A stretch of DNA of 64,000 nucleotides from assembly GCA_002702065.1 (NCBI GenBank), contig NZXX01000001.1, positions 682,001 to 746,000 of the forward strand, read 5' to 3'. The stretch is from Anaerolineaceae bacterium (GTDB lineage Bacteria > Chloroflexota > Anaerolineae > Aggregatilineales > Phototrophicaceae). A program made the translations under genes and the position numbers. Shown piece after piece: positions 17,863 to 25,482 of this stretch. The stretch's first letter is position 1, and each line of letters begins with the position of its first letter. Below the pieces are notes generated by a model, which did not search any database, was not told the DNA's origin, and saw only the letters and a list, made by a program, of their open reading frames with translations.

Positions 17863-18627
17863 TTATTGCAGGCTGCCGGCTGTCAGGTCAAAAGCGGCTT
17901 TCAACGCCGCTGCCGGGTCATCTTTCGGGATAAACTCGTGAGCGACATAACCCTCGTAGCCGGTCGCGGCAATCGCACGGAAGATCGGCGGATAAGCGAT
18001 TTCCTGCGCATCATCGAGATCATTGCGACCGGGATTGCCAGCGGTGTGGTAGTGACCAAACCAGCTGTGATGTTGTTGAATGGTGCGGATAATATCGCCA
18101 TCCATGATCTGCATATGATAAATATCGTATAACAATTTGACGCGCGGTGAATCGACCATCTGGACCACTTTCAGGCCCCATGCTGTGTGGTCACACTGGT
18201 AGTCAGGGTGGTCCACCTTGCTGTTGAGTAATTCGAGCACCAGCGTTACCCCCGCGTCTTCCGCCATCCGGCTCACTGTGCGCAGGTTTTCCGCCGTGAT
18301 TTCGGCTCCGGTGTCATCGTCCAGGCCGTTGCGGTTGCCGCTGAAGACGATCAGGTTCGGGATATTCCACTCGACAGCCCGCTTGATATTGGCTTCGATT
18401 TCCTGAGCAATACGTGTGGCATTGTCGCGCTTGTTCAGGCCGTCTTCCAGCGGGCCGTGCCCGCCGATTGCCGAAATCGTCAAGCCGTGCGCTTTCGCCA
18501 GCGGCCAGTAATCGCTGGGGATCAGGTCAATCGCATCATAGCCCGCCTCAGCCACCACCCGTACAAAGGCGTCGGCTGTCATTTTGGCAGGCACAAAACA
18601 CCACCATGCAGCAGATTGTTTAAGCAT
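17863..18627 (-). CDS. Sugar phosphate isomerase/epimerase-like TIM barrel (hydroxypyruvate isomerase-like)
   Basis: A 254-residue AP-endonuclease-2-type TIM barrel. Metal ligands can be read at the barrel ends: VLELLNSK (Glu), LLYDIYHMQ (Asp and His), [10 protein letters not shown] (His) and VAHEFIPK (Glu). The order and spacing match hydroxypyruvate isomerase and related ketose epimerases. The start ATG at 18627 is set by a perfect AGGAGG Shine-Dalgarno; a longer frame to 18753 has no ribosome site. It is divergent from the MFS transporter at 18798. Exact substrate is not deducible. Confidence 0.8.
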   Translation of the reverse strand: MLKQSAAWWCFVPAKMTADAFVRVVAEAGYDAIDLIPSDYWPLAKAHGLTISAIGGHGPLEDGLNKRDNATRIAQEIEANIKRAVEWNIPNLIVFSGNRNGLDDDTGAEITAENLRTVSRMAEDAGVTLVLELLNSKVDHPDYQCDHTAWGLKVVQMVDSPRVKLLYDIYHMQIMDGDIIRTIQQHHSWFGHYHTAGNPGRNDLDDAQEIAYPPIFRAIAATGYEGYVAHEFIPKDDPAAALKAAFDLTAGSLQ

Positions 18628-18715
18628 GAATATCCTCCTTCTTTCCAATGGCGGATTGTACCCCTCGCCACTGGAACCACCAACACGCGATCCACGCATC
18701 TGTGGTTGGACCGAA

Positions 18716-18734
18716 TTGGACTTAATGCGTAAAG
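18716..18734 (+). repeat. 19-base direct repeat, copy 1 (upstream of MFS gene 1)
   Basis: TTGGACTTAATGCGTAAAG, identical to the copy at 20115-20133. Each copy lies 55-82 bases before the start of one of two paralogous MFS genes. Either a shared operator or sequence kept since the duplication. Confidence 0.7.
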
Positions 18735-18797
18735 ACTGATTCAGGGATGACAATGGTATGTGATCGTGTCAAACTTCACATATGGGTTAAACTTCAT

Positions 18798-20033
18798 ATG
18801 GCAACGCTTGTTCAGTCCCGGCAGCGTCAGGGAACCTTCTCGGCGCTGCGGCATCGCAATTTTCGCTGGTACTTTGTCGGACAACTGGTTTCTATCTCCG
18901 GTCTGTGGATGCAATCTGTCGCCCAGGGTTGGCTGGTGTTTCAGCTCACCCGTTCCGAACTGGCACTGGGTATGGTCGCCTGCGCAGCGGGCATTCCGTC
19001 GCTGCTCTTGTCTCCCTTTGCCGGGGTGGTTGTGGATCGCTTCCCGCGCCGGTCGCTGCTGCTGGCCACCCAAACGCTTCAGATGGCGCTGGCCTTTATC
19101 CTGGCGGCGCTGGTGATTACAGAAGCGGTGCAGGTCTGGCATATTGTGCTGCTTGCCTTCATCCTCGGTGTATCCAATTCGGTGGATGCACCAGCCCGGC
19201 AGGCCTTCATCAAGGATATGGTTGGCCCGGAAGATATGTCCAGCGGCATTACGCTCAACTCGCTGATGGCGAACGGCGCGCGGGTGTTTGGGCCTGCTGT
19301 GGCGGGTTTGCTGCTGGCAACGGTTGGTGCGGGCTGGTGCTTTTTTGTGAATGGTGCGACTTTTCTGGCGGTGCTGCTGTCGCTCATTGTTATGCAGGTA
19401 CCCAATCCGGTTCCCGGCGTGGGGCGGGGGTCGGCTATCCTCCAGATGCGCGAAGGGCTGGGTTATTCGCGCCAGCACCAGACGATCTTGCCCCTGCTGC
19501 TGCTGGCCGCTGTGTTCTCGACCTTCGCTGTGAATGTCATTACCCTGCTGCCGGCGTTTGCGGATGTGGTGCTGCATGCACCTGTGAACGGATTATCGCT
19601 GCTGAGTACGGCGCAGGGCATCGGTGCGGTGCTGGCGGGCCTGACTCTGGCGGCGCTCAGTTCTCGGCTGGGGCGGGGCCGTGTCGCCTCGATTATGATC
19701 ATGATGGCTTCGCTCAGTATGCTGCTGCTTTCGCAGACGCGGGCGCTGGATGTCGGCGTTTTGTTGATGGGGTTGTTCGGGTTCAGTCTGGTGCTGTTTT
19801 TCGTGAACGTCAACACCATGATCCAGAACGAAGTGCTGGACCACTATCGCGGGCGGGTGCTGAGCCTGTTCACGCTGACGTTTCTGGGGCTGACCCCGCT
19901 CGGTGCGCTGGTGCTTGGTTTGTTGGCGGAGGTTGCTGGTACGCCGAGCGCACTGGCCCTGTATGGTCTGATCAACGGACTGCTTGGATTGTTGATCCTG
20001 ATACGCTGGCGCGCCGTCTGGTGGATTGCCTGA
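18798..20033 (+). CDS. MFS transporter (MFS_3, EntS-like), copy 1
   Basis: A 411-residue, 12-helix major facilitator. FAGVVVDRFPRR after helix 2 is the conserved inter-helix loop, and the N-terminus GTFSALRHRNFRWYFVGQ is typical of the enterobactin-exporter/MFS_3 branch. It is very similar to the next gene over its whole length. I take the ATG at 18798 (MATLVQSRQ) because similarity to the paralogue begins there; an ATG at 18747 would add 17 unrelated residues. The family exports drugs or siderophores; substrate unknown. A terminator follows at 20069. Confidence 0.88.
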   Translation: MATLVQSRQRQGTFSALRHRNFRWYFVGQLVSISGLWMQSVAQGWLVFQLTRSELALGMVACAAGIPSLLLSPFAGVVVDRFPRRSLLLATQTLQMALAFILAALVITEAVQVWHIVLLAFILGVSNSVDAPARQAFIKDMVGPEDMSSGITLNSLMANGARVFGPAVAGLLLATVGAGWCFFVNGATFLAVLLSLIVMQVPNPVPGVGRGSAILQMREGLGYSRQHQTILPLLLLAAVFSTFAVNVITLLPAFADVVLHAPVNGLSLLSTAQGIGAVLAGLTLAALSSRLGRGRVASIMIMMASLSMLLLSQTRALDVGVLLMGLFGFSLVLFFVNVNTMIQNEVLDHYRGRVLSLFTLTFLGLTPLGALVLGLLAEVAGTPSALALYGLINGLLGLLILIRWRAVWWIA

Positions 20034-20068
20034 CCCTGATTGGACTGAAAATTGGATCTAAACATAGA

Positions 20069-20101
20069 GCCGGGAACCCACATTTGTGGTCCCGGTTTTT
20101 T
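20069..20101 (+). terminator. Intrinsic terminator after MFS gene 1
   Basis: A GC-rich hairpin (left arm about 20070-20081, right arm 20086-20095, small internal bulge) followed by six T residues at 20096-20101. It separates the two MFS genes into independent units. Confidence 0.7.
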
Positions 20102-20114
20102 GTTTTGGTCTGTG

Positions 20115-20133
20115 TTGGACTTAATGCGTAAAG
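20115..20133 (+). repeat. 19-base direct repeat, copy 2 (upstream of MFS gene 2)
   Basis: Identical to 18716-18734. It lies just after the terminator of MFS gene 1 and 55 bases before the second MFS start, in the same relative place as copy 1. Confidence 0.7.
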
Positions 20134-20188
20134 CCGACCAACTATGTGATGATCGTTAAGGACCTATAGATCGGGGACAGCTCACTTT

Positions 20189-21421
20189 ATGACTTCTATG
20201 GCGCATGCAGCACAAGGACGAACGTTTTCGGCACTACGTCACAGCAACTTTCGCTGGTACTTCTGCGGTCAACTCATCTCTATTTCCGGCTCCTGGATGC
20301 AGGCGCTGGCACAGGGTTGGCTGGTGTTTCAGATCACACGTTCAGAACTGGCATTGGGCATTGTTGCTGGTGCAGCAGGCATTCCCTCGCTTTTTTTGTC
20401 CCCCTTCGCCGGGGTGGTGGTCGATCGTTTTCCGCGCCGTACCATCCTGTTGGTGACACAAACGATACAGATGGTGCTGGCATTTGTGCTGGCGGCGCTG
20501 GTGTTTTCGGAAATGGTGCAGGTGTGGCATATCGTGCTGCTGGCTTTTCTGATGGGCTTGACCAAATGCGTCGATGCGCCAGCCCGGCAGGCCTTCATCA
20601 AGGACATGGTTGGCCCGGAAGATATGTCCAGCGGGATTACGCTGAATTCCATCATGGTTAATGGCGGTCGCGTCTTCGGGCCGACTCTGGCGGGTATTCT
20701 GCTGGCGAGCATCGGCGCGGGCTGGTGTTTTCTGTTTAACGGCGTCACGTTTCTGGCGGTACTGGTTTCGCTGTACATGATTCATGAAACCTATCCGGCG
20801 GTCGGTGCTGGCAAAGGCTCGGCGTTAGGGCAGATGCGCGAGGGGCTGGGGTTTTCGCGCCAGCACCAGACGATTTTGCCGCTGCTGCTGCTGGCTGCGG
20901 TGGGGGCGATCTTTGCGTCGAATACGATTACGCTGCTGCCCGCATTTGCCGACGTGGTCATGCATGCCCCGGTCAACGGGTTGTCATTGCTCAGCGCGTC
21001 GCAGGGGGTGGGGGCGATCCTGGCTGGCCTGCTGCTGACGCCGCTCGTCAATCGTTTCGGGCACGGCCATATCGTATCGATCATGATGCTGGCCTGGTCT
21101 GTCAGTATCATCATGCTGGCGAATTCTACCCTGCTGTCGCTGGCGATGGTGTGTATGGGGTTGTTTGGCTTTAGCCTGGTGCTGTTTTTTGTCAACGTCA
21201 ACACCATGATCCAGCTTGAAGTGCCCGATGCGTACCGGGGGCGGGTGATGAGCCTGTTTACGCTGACATTTCTGGGGCTGACTCCGCTCAGTGCGCTGGT
21301 TATTGGCGCCGCGGCCAATGGCATCGGTACGCCGATTACGCTGACCATGATGGGCTTGTTGAATGGGAGCCTTGGGCTGGTGATTTTGCTGCGCTGGCGC
21401 GCGGTGTGGCGCATCGCCTGA
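20189..21421 (+). CDS. MFS transporter (MFS_3, EntS-like), copy 2
   Basis: A 410-residue paralogue of the preceding gene. FSALRHSNFRWYFCGQ, FAGVVVDRFPRR and PARQAFIKDMVGPEDMSSG are shared nearly residue for residue, as are many DNA stretches. Differences cluster in the C-terminal half and some pore-lining helices, so substrate range may differ. ATG codons at 20189 and 20198 are both possible. The tandem arrangement with a repeated upstream element indicates local duplication followed by divergence. Confidence 0.88.
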   Translation: MTSMAHAAQGRTFSALRHSNFRWYFCGQLISISGSWMQALAQGWLVFQITRSELALGIVAGAAGIPSLFLSPFAGVVVDRFPRRTILLVTQTIQMVLAFVLAALVFSEMVQVWHIVLLAFLMGLTKCVDAPARQAFIKDMVGPEDMSSGITLNSIMVNGGRVFGPTLAGILLASIGAGWCFLFNGVTFLAVLVSLYMIHETYPAVGAGKGSALGQMREGLGFSRQHQTILPLLLLAAVGAIFASNTITLLPAFADVVMHAPVNGLSLLSASQGVGAILAGLLLTPLVNRFGHGHIVSIMMLAWSVSIIMLANSTLLSLAMVCMGLFGFSLVLFFVNVNTMIQLEVPDAYRGRVMSLFTLTFLGLTPLSALVIGAAANGIGTPITLTMMGLLNGSLGLVILLRWRAVWRIA

Positions 21422-21438
21422 GCCGGATATTCGCTTTG

Positions 21439-21467
21439 TTGTTTCACCTCGCTGGATGCGCTATAGT
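21439..21467 (+). promoter_or_regulatory. Promoter giving a leaderless or near-leaderless transcript
   Basis: TTGTTT at 21439-21444, a 17-base spacer and TATAGT at 21462-21467. The ATG follows after 6 bases (21474), at the expected transcription start itself. Confidence 0.5.
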
Positions 21468-21473
21468 GGCGGC

Positions 21474-21878
21474 ATGACGAAATTACCAATAATTGCACTC
21501 AATGCGGGCTGGACATGTGAATACATGCATCCGGACGCGACCGTCAGTGATCCGGTTGGTGATGAGCCGGTGCCGTCGCTGGTGGAGTGGGTTTTTGACC
21601 GGCGGCGCATGGAGAACTGGATTGCATGGCTGCGCTGCGGGTTCGACCTGCACCCGACAGATGCCTGTGTAAGTTATCTGTTGCGGGCGGATTCTGCGCC
21701 GGAAGAAGCGCAGGTATTCGTTAATGGCGAGCGCGTGGGCACCATCAGCCAGACTCCCTACCGTCTGGACGTCACCAACTATGTGGCGCTGGAATACAAT
21801 GAACTGGCTTTTCGGGTGGAATGGAACGCAGCGGGCCGCTTTGAGGGCCTGCGGTTAGAGGCGGTCCCCTGCGCCTGA
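21474..21878 (+). CDS. Small beta-sandwich protein resembling the GH2 sugar-binding domain
   Basis: A 134-residue protein. The stretch FDLHPTDACVSYLLRADS, then AQVFVNGERVGTIS, PYRLDVTNY and NELAFRVEW is the pattern of the jelly-roll carbohydrate-binding domain at the N-terminus of family 2 glycosidases (binding-partner strand, NGxxVG turn, DVTxY strand). No catalytic domain follows, so it is a stand-alone domain or a remnant. No signal peptide is present. The start is the ATG at 21474, directly behind a -10 box; an upstream ATG at 21456 would precede the promoter. Confidence 0.6.
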   Translation: MTKLPIIALNAGWTCEYMHPDATVSDPVGDEPVPSLVEWVFDRRRMENWIAWLRCGFDLHPTDACVSYLLRADSAPEEAQVFVNGERVGTISQTPYRLDVTNYVALEYNELAFRVEWNAAGRFEGLRLEAVPCA

Positions 21879-21885
21879 CCTTACA

Positions 21886-21914
21886 TTGACGCCACCATGC
21901 CCTTTCGCTACAAT
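21886..21914 (+). promoter_or_regulatory. Sigma70-type promoter of miaB
   Basis: TTGACG at 21886-21891, a 17-base spacer and TACAAT at 21909-21914, close to consensus. Expected start near 21921, leaving a leader of about 35 bases. Confidence 0.7.
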
Positions 21915-21955
21915 AAATTTTGTCAATGAAAAATTAATGGGCAAGTGTATCGCAC

Positions 21956-23332
21956 ATGAAATACCACATCTGGACGCTCGGATGTCAAATGAACGTGGCA
22001 GATTCTCAGCGGCTGGCTTCTGAGCTGGAGCGCCTGGGGCATCATGCTGCGTCGGACCCGGATCAGGCCGATATTCTGGTGGTCAACACCTGCGTGGTGC
22101 GGCAAAGCGCCGAAGACAAGGGCCTTAACCGGCTGATGACGCTGCGCAGTGTGAAGGAACAGAACCCCGATAAGGTGATTGGGGTGATGGGTTGTATGGT
22201 GGGTGTGCGCGATCCGCTGTATATGCGCAAGCGGCTGCCCTTTGTCGATGTATTTATGCCGCCTTCTGAACCGGGGCCGATGGTGACCTTCCTCTCGGAT
22301 GTTCACGCCGAAGCAGAGGCGCTAGAGCAGGAAACGGCTGCCCGCGAGCAGCGCGACGCGCTTCAGAATGGCGATCTGATTCTGCCGGTGCAGGAGCAGG
22401 GGGCACTGGTGAGCGCGCATGTGCCGGTGGTATATGGCTGCTCCCATGCGTGCAGCTTCTGCATTATTCCCTTCCGCCGGGGTATCGAGCGCAGCCGCAG
22501 TGTGGGCGAAATTGTGGCGCATGTGCGCAGTTTGGCCTTGCAGGGCGTTAAGGAAGTGACGCTGCTGGGTCAGATTGTCGACCGGTATGGCAAGGACATT
22601 CCTGATGGCCCGGACCTGGCTGATCTGCTGCGCATCGTCCATGATGTGGCCGAAGAAACCGGCCTCGAACGTATTCGCTTTCTGACCAGCCACCCGAACT
22701 GGATGACTGACAAATTGCTGGACACGGTGGCCGAGCTGCCACGCGTGATGCCGCATATCGAAGTGCCGGTGCAGGCGGGCGATGACGAGGTGCTGCGCCG
22801 CATGAAGCGGGGCTATACGGCGGATGATTATCGTCGCCTGATTGCCAATATTCGCGCGCGCATCCCGGATGTCGCCATCAACACGGATATTATCGTCGGG
22901 TTCCCCGGCGAAACCCGCGAACAGTTTATGGAAACCTATAACCTGCTGGCAGAGCTGAAGCTGGATAAGGCGCATCTGGCACGTTACAGCCCGCGTCCGC
23001 ATACGGTCAGCGCTCGCTCGATGGAAGATGACGTACCGGAAGAAGAAAAGAAGTATCGCCACGAAATGCTGGATGCGCTGCAAGCGGAAGTAGTCGCGGA
23101 GATCAACCAGCGTTTTCTGGGGCAGGTGCTGCCGGTTCTGATCGAGGAACAGCACCGCGGCAAGTGGCGCGGGCGGACCCCCCACAACAAATTGGTCTTC
23201 TTTGAGGACCCCGGCGACTGGCATGGCAAGGTTGTCGATCTGGAAATCACCTGGACTGGCCCCTGGAGTATGCAAGGGCGTATGCCGGTGAAGCAGCGCG
23301 AAAACGCACCTGATATTATACTCATCAGTTAA
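21956..23332 (+). CDS. miaB: tRNA-2-methylthio-N6-dimethylallyladenosine synthase
   Basis: A 458-residue radical-SAM methylthiotransferase. The N-terminal UPF0004 domain has its three cluster cysteines (TLGCQMN, VNTCVVR, VMGCMVG). The radical-SAM domain has the CxxxCxxC loop in YGCSHACSFCIIPFRRG, and a TRAM domain closes the protein (from about residue 380). It methylthiolates i6A37 in tRNAs reading UNN codons. It has its own strong promoter and stands alone in transcription. Confidence 0.93.
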   Translation: MKYHIWTLGCQMNVADSQRLASELERLGHHAASDPDQADILVVNTCVVRQSAEDKGLNRLMTLRSVKEQNPDKVIGVMGCMVGVRDPLYMRKRLPFVDVFMPPSEPGPMVTFLSDVHAEAEALEQETAAREQRDALQNGDLILPVQEQGALVSAHVPVVYGCSHACSFCIIPFRRGIERSRSVGEIVAHVRSLALQGVKEVTLLGQIVDRYGKDIPDGPDLADLLRIVHDVAEETGLERIRFLTSHPNWMTDKLLDTVAELPRVMPHIEVPVQAGDDEVLRRMKRGYTADDYRRLIANIRARIPDVAINTDIIVGFPGETREQFMETYNLLAELKLDKAHLARYSPRPHTVSARSMEDDVPEEEKKYRHEMLDALQAEVVAEINQRFLGQVLPVLIEEQHRGKWRGRTPHNKLVFFEDPGDWHGKVVDLEITWTGPWSMQGRMPVKQRENAPDIILIS

Positions 23333-23381
23333 GCGTGGTTCGCGCAGGGGGCAAACCTTGTCGTAGGGTTGAGCTTGTCAA

Positions 23382-23410
23382 TTGAGTGCGACACTTTTTT
23401 GTCGTATACT
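23382..23410 (+). promoter_or_regulatory. Promoter with palindromic spacer, upstream of the V4R gene
   Basis: TTGAGT (23382-23387), 17-base spacer, TATACT (23405-23410). The spacer holds CGACA and TGTCG as inverted arms (23389-23393 and 23400-23404) around a T-rich centre, between -35 and -10, as in operators read by MerR-type or small dimeric regulators. A further TTGTCG at 23358-23363 repeats the half-site. Confidence 0.5.
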
Positions 23411-23497
23411 GTAAAAGTTGGGACGAGCTCCCACGACGGCTGTTCATAACAGAACCACGATTGGCTTACTCACCACCAATTTGGAGGATCAGGCACA

Positions 23498-24130
23498 ATG
23501 CCACGTGAGAAGAGCGGATATTACTATCCCAACAAATTTGCCCGGATCACGATTGAGGCAATGGAAGAAATCATGGGTAAGAATGGTTTGAACGCCATTC
23601 TCAACCTGGCCGGGCTGGAACATTTCATCGACAATTATCCAGGCGATAATCTGGAAAAAGGCTTCGATTTCGCGGATTTTACCGCTTTGAATGTGGCGCT
23701 CGAAGAAATGTATGGCCCACGTGGCGGGCGCGGCCTGGCACTGCGCGCCGGACGTGCAACCTTTGCTCAGGGCCTGCGGGCATTTGGCGCGCTGGCTGGT
23801 GTAGGTGACCTCGCGTTCAAAGTGCTGCCGCTCAGCGCCAAGCTCAAAGTCGGTGTTCCTGCGATGGCGAACATCTTCTCCCAGTTTTCCGATCAGATTT
23901 CCAACGTCCATGAAGAAGGCACCGACCGTATCGTCTACACGCTGGAGCGCTGCCCGATGTGCTGGGGGCGCACTGCCGACCGTCCGGTATGCTATGTTGG
24001 ACAGGGCTTGCTTCAGGAAGGTCTGCGCTGGGTGTCTGGCGGGCACGAGTTCAAGGTTGATATGTCGACCTGCATTGCCAAGGGTGACGATATGGGCCGT
24101 TATGTCATCTACAAAGAGCCGATTGGCTGA
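23498..24130 (+). CDS. V4R (4-vinyl reductase) domain protein
   Basis: A 210-residue protein whose C-terminal part (about 145-208) matches the V4R domain: a Cys-rich strand ERCPMCWGR, then CYVGQGLLQEGLRWVSGG and VDMSTCIAKGDDMGRY. V4R domains occur in bacteriochlorophyll biosynthesis protein BchJ and as small-ligand sensors in XylR-type activators. Here it is alone with an all-alpha N-terminal part, so a ligand- or metal-binding sensor or carrier is most likely. A GGAGG Shine-Dalgarno and a strong, palindrome-bearing promoter precede it. No photosynthesis genes are nearby. Confidence 0.75.
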   Translation: MPREKSGYYYPNKFARITIEAMEEIMGKNGLNAILNLAGLEHFIDNYPGDNLEKGFDFADFTALNVALEEMYGPRGGRGLALRAGRATFAQGLRAFGALAGVGDLAFKVLPLSAKLKVGVPAMANIFSQFSDQISNVHEEGTDRIVYTLERCPMCWGRTADRPVCYVGQGLLQEGLRWVSGGHEFKVDMSTCIAKGDDMGRYVIYKEPIG

Positions 24131-24205
24131 GCCAACACGCGTTCAGTTGTGAATACACCGCCATTCCGCTGGGCACTGGTCAGCCAACCGCCCGGCGAGC
24201 GTGCG

Positions 24206-24234
24206 TTGCCCTGTTTTTCAGCGAATGCTACAAT
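24206..24234 (+). promoter_or_regulatory. Promoter of the SH3/CARDB lipoprotein gene
   Basis: TTGCCC at 24206-24211, 17-base spacer, TACAAT at 24229-24234 with an extended -10 (TGC just before it). The start codon lies 24 bases downstream. Confidence 0.6.
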
Positions 24235-24258
24235 GCTCATAGGGTTTCTCTCGCAGGA

Positions 24259-25431
24259 ATGAATATTCTAATGCTGAACCGGAAAATTATCCTCCTTGTC
24301 AGCCTCCTGACATTGCTGAGCGCATGCAATTTGTCACGCACGCCGCCGACCTCCGAACCGACGGCGACTTCTGATTCGCAGTCGGGTGCGGATAAACCGG
24401 TAGTCACGATCTCCTCACCGCAGGAAGGCGATGAGGTTGTGGTCGGCACGGATGTGTTCGTCAGCGCCAATGCCACCGACTCGGTGGGCATTACCCGTGT
24501 GCAGTTGATTGCAAACAATCAGATTGTGAAAACGGTTTCTTCCGAATCTGTCGCTGGCGACCAGAATATGAATGTCCTGCTGGACTGGCGACCCACCAGC
24601 GCCGGTGAGGTAACCCTGGAAGTCATTGCTTACCGGGGGGCGATTGCCAGCAACCCGGCCATTGTCGATATTATTGTGCGGCAAAGCCAGTCTCAGGTAA
24701 CGGCCACCATCGTGCCGCAAACCGATGTACCGATCATTGACCCGAATGACCCAACCTGCCGCGCCCTGACGAACGTCGCATTGAACGTACGCACCGGGCC
24801 AGCGACAAGTTTCCCGCGCATTACAACCCTGCCTGCTGGCCGCCAGGTCCCGATTGTGGGACGTGTGGGCGATAATTCCTGGTGGTTGGTGCGTGTCAGT
24901 GGCACGACCTCCGGTTGGGTGATCCAGCGCAACCCGGCCAACCCCAACGAGGAATTTATCTCGATCTTTGGCGTGTGCACGGGAATTCCGATTGTGAACC
25001 CACCGCCGTCGGCGACCACGCCACCGCTGCCACCCACACCCACACCAACGCGGACGCCAACCCAGCCACCGCCGCCCACGCCGATTCCGCAGCCGCCTGA
25101 CCTTGTGGTGATTTCGATCAACGGGCCAACCGCGATTGATATATCCGGCGGCAGCGTGACAGCCAGCTATTCGGTCGTCATCACGAATAATGGTCAGGCG
25201 AACACCGGTCAGTTCAACAACTCCATTCAGCTGGAGGGTGGTGCGGTCGAGGAACTGGGTGCAGTGGGCAACCTCGCCGGTGGCGAAAGTATCGCGCTGA
25301 GCCACGACTTCACGTTTGATACGGAAGGGGTGTTTACCATCAGCGTGGTGGCCGACAGTGATGATATGGTGAACGAGCAGAACGAGGGCAACAATACGGA
25401 TACGCTGGATGTGGGGGTTGTCGACCCGTAA
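24259..25431 (+). CDS. Lipoprotein with Ig-like, SH3 and CARDB domains
   Basis: A 390-residue exported protein. The signal peptide ends in lipobox LLSAC. An Ig-like beta domain follows (about 50-150: VTISSPQEGDEV, DSVGITRVQLIANN), then a bacterial SH3 domain (about 170-240: LNVRTGPATSFPRITTLPAG, WWLVRVSGTTSGWV), a Pro/Thr hinge, and a C-terminal CARDB domain (about 285-390: PDLVVISIN, NEQNEGNNTD). These are cell-surface adhesion and cell-wall-binding modules. Ligand unknown. The start may be the ATG at 24259 or 24271. It precedes the 1053-residue protein gene by 51 bases, but that gene has its own promoter. Confidence 0.8.
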   Translation: MNILMLNRKIILLVSLLTLLSACNLSRTPPTSEPTATSDSQSGADKPVVTISSPQEGDEVVVGTDVFVSANATDSVGITRVQLIANNQIVKTVSSESVAGDQNMNVLLDWRPTSAGEVTLEVIAYRGAIASNPAIVDIIVRQSQSQVTATIVPQTDVPIIDPNDPTCRALTNVALNVRTGPATSFPRITTLPAGRQVPIVGRVGDNSWWLVRVSGTTSGWVIQRNPANPNEEFISIFGVCTGIPIVNPPPSATTPPLPPTPTPTRTPTQPPPPTPIPQPPDLVVISINGPTAIDISGGSVTASYSVVITNNGQANTGQFNNSIQLEGGAVEELGAVGNLAGGESIALSHDFTFDTEGVFTISVVADSDDMVNEQNEGNNTDTLDVGVVDP

Positions 25432-25447
25432 AGTTGGAATATCCAAA

Positions 25448-25476
25448 TTGCACTGAAACCAGAGGGCGCTTAAAAT
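25448..25476 (+). promoter_or_regulatory. Promoter of the 1053-residue protein; near-leaderless
   Basis: TTGCAC at 25448-25453, 17-base spacer, TAAAAT at 25471-25476. The ATG at 25483 is 6 bases after the -10 box, and no Shine-Dalgarno precedes it. Confidence 0.55.
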
Positions 25477-25482
25477 AACGAT

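Noticed and set aside
25000-25100. CCACCx repeats, possibly a CRISPR or minisatellite
   Set aside because: They encode the Pro/Thr hinge of the lipoprotein; there are no spacer-like regular intervals.
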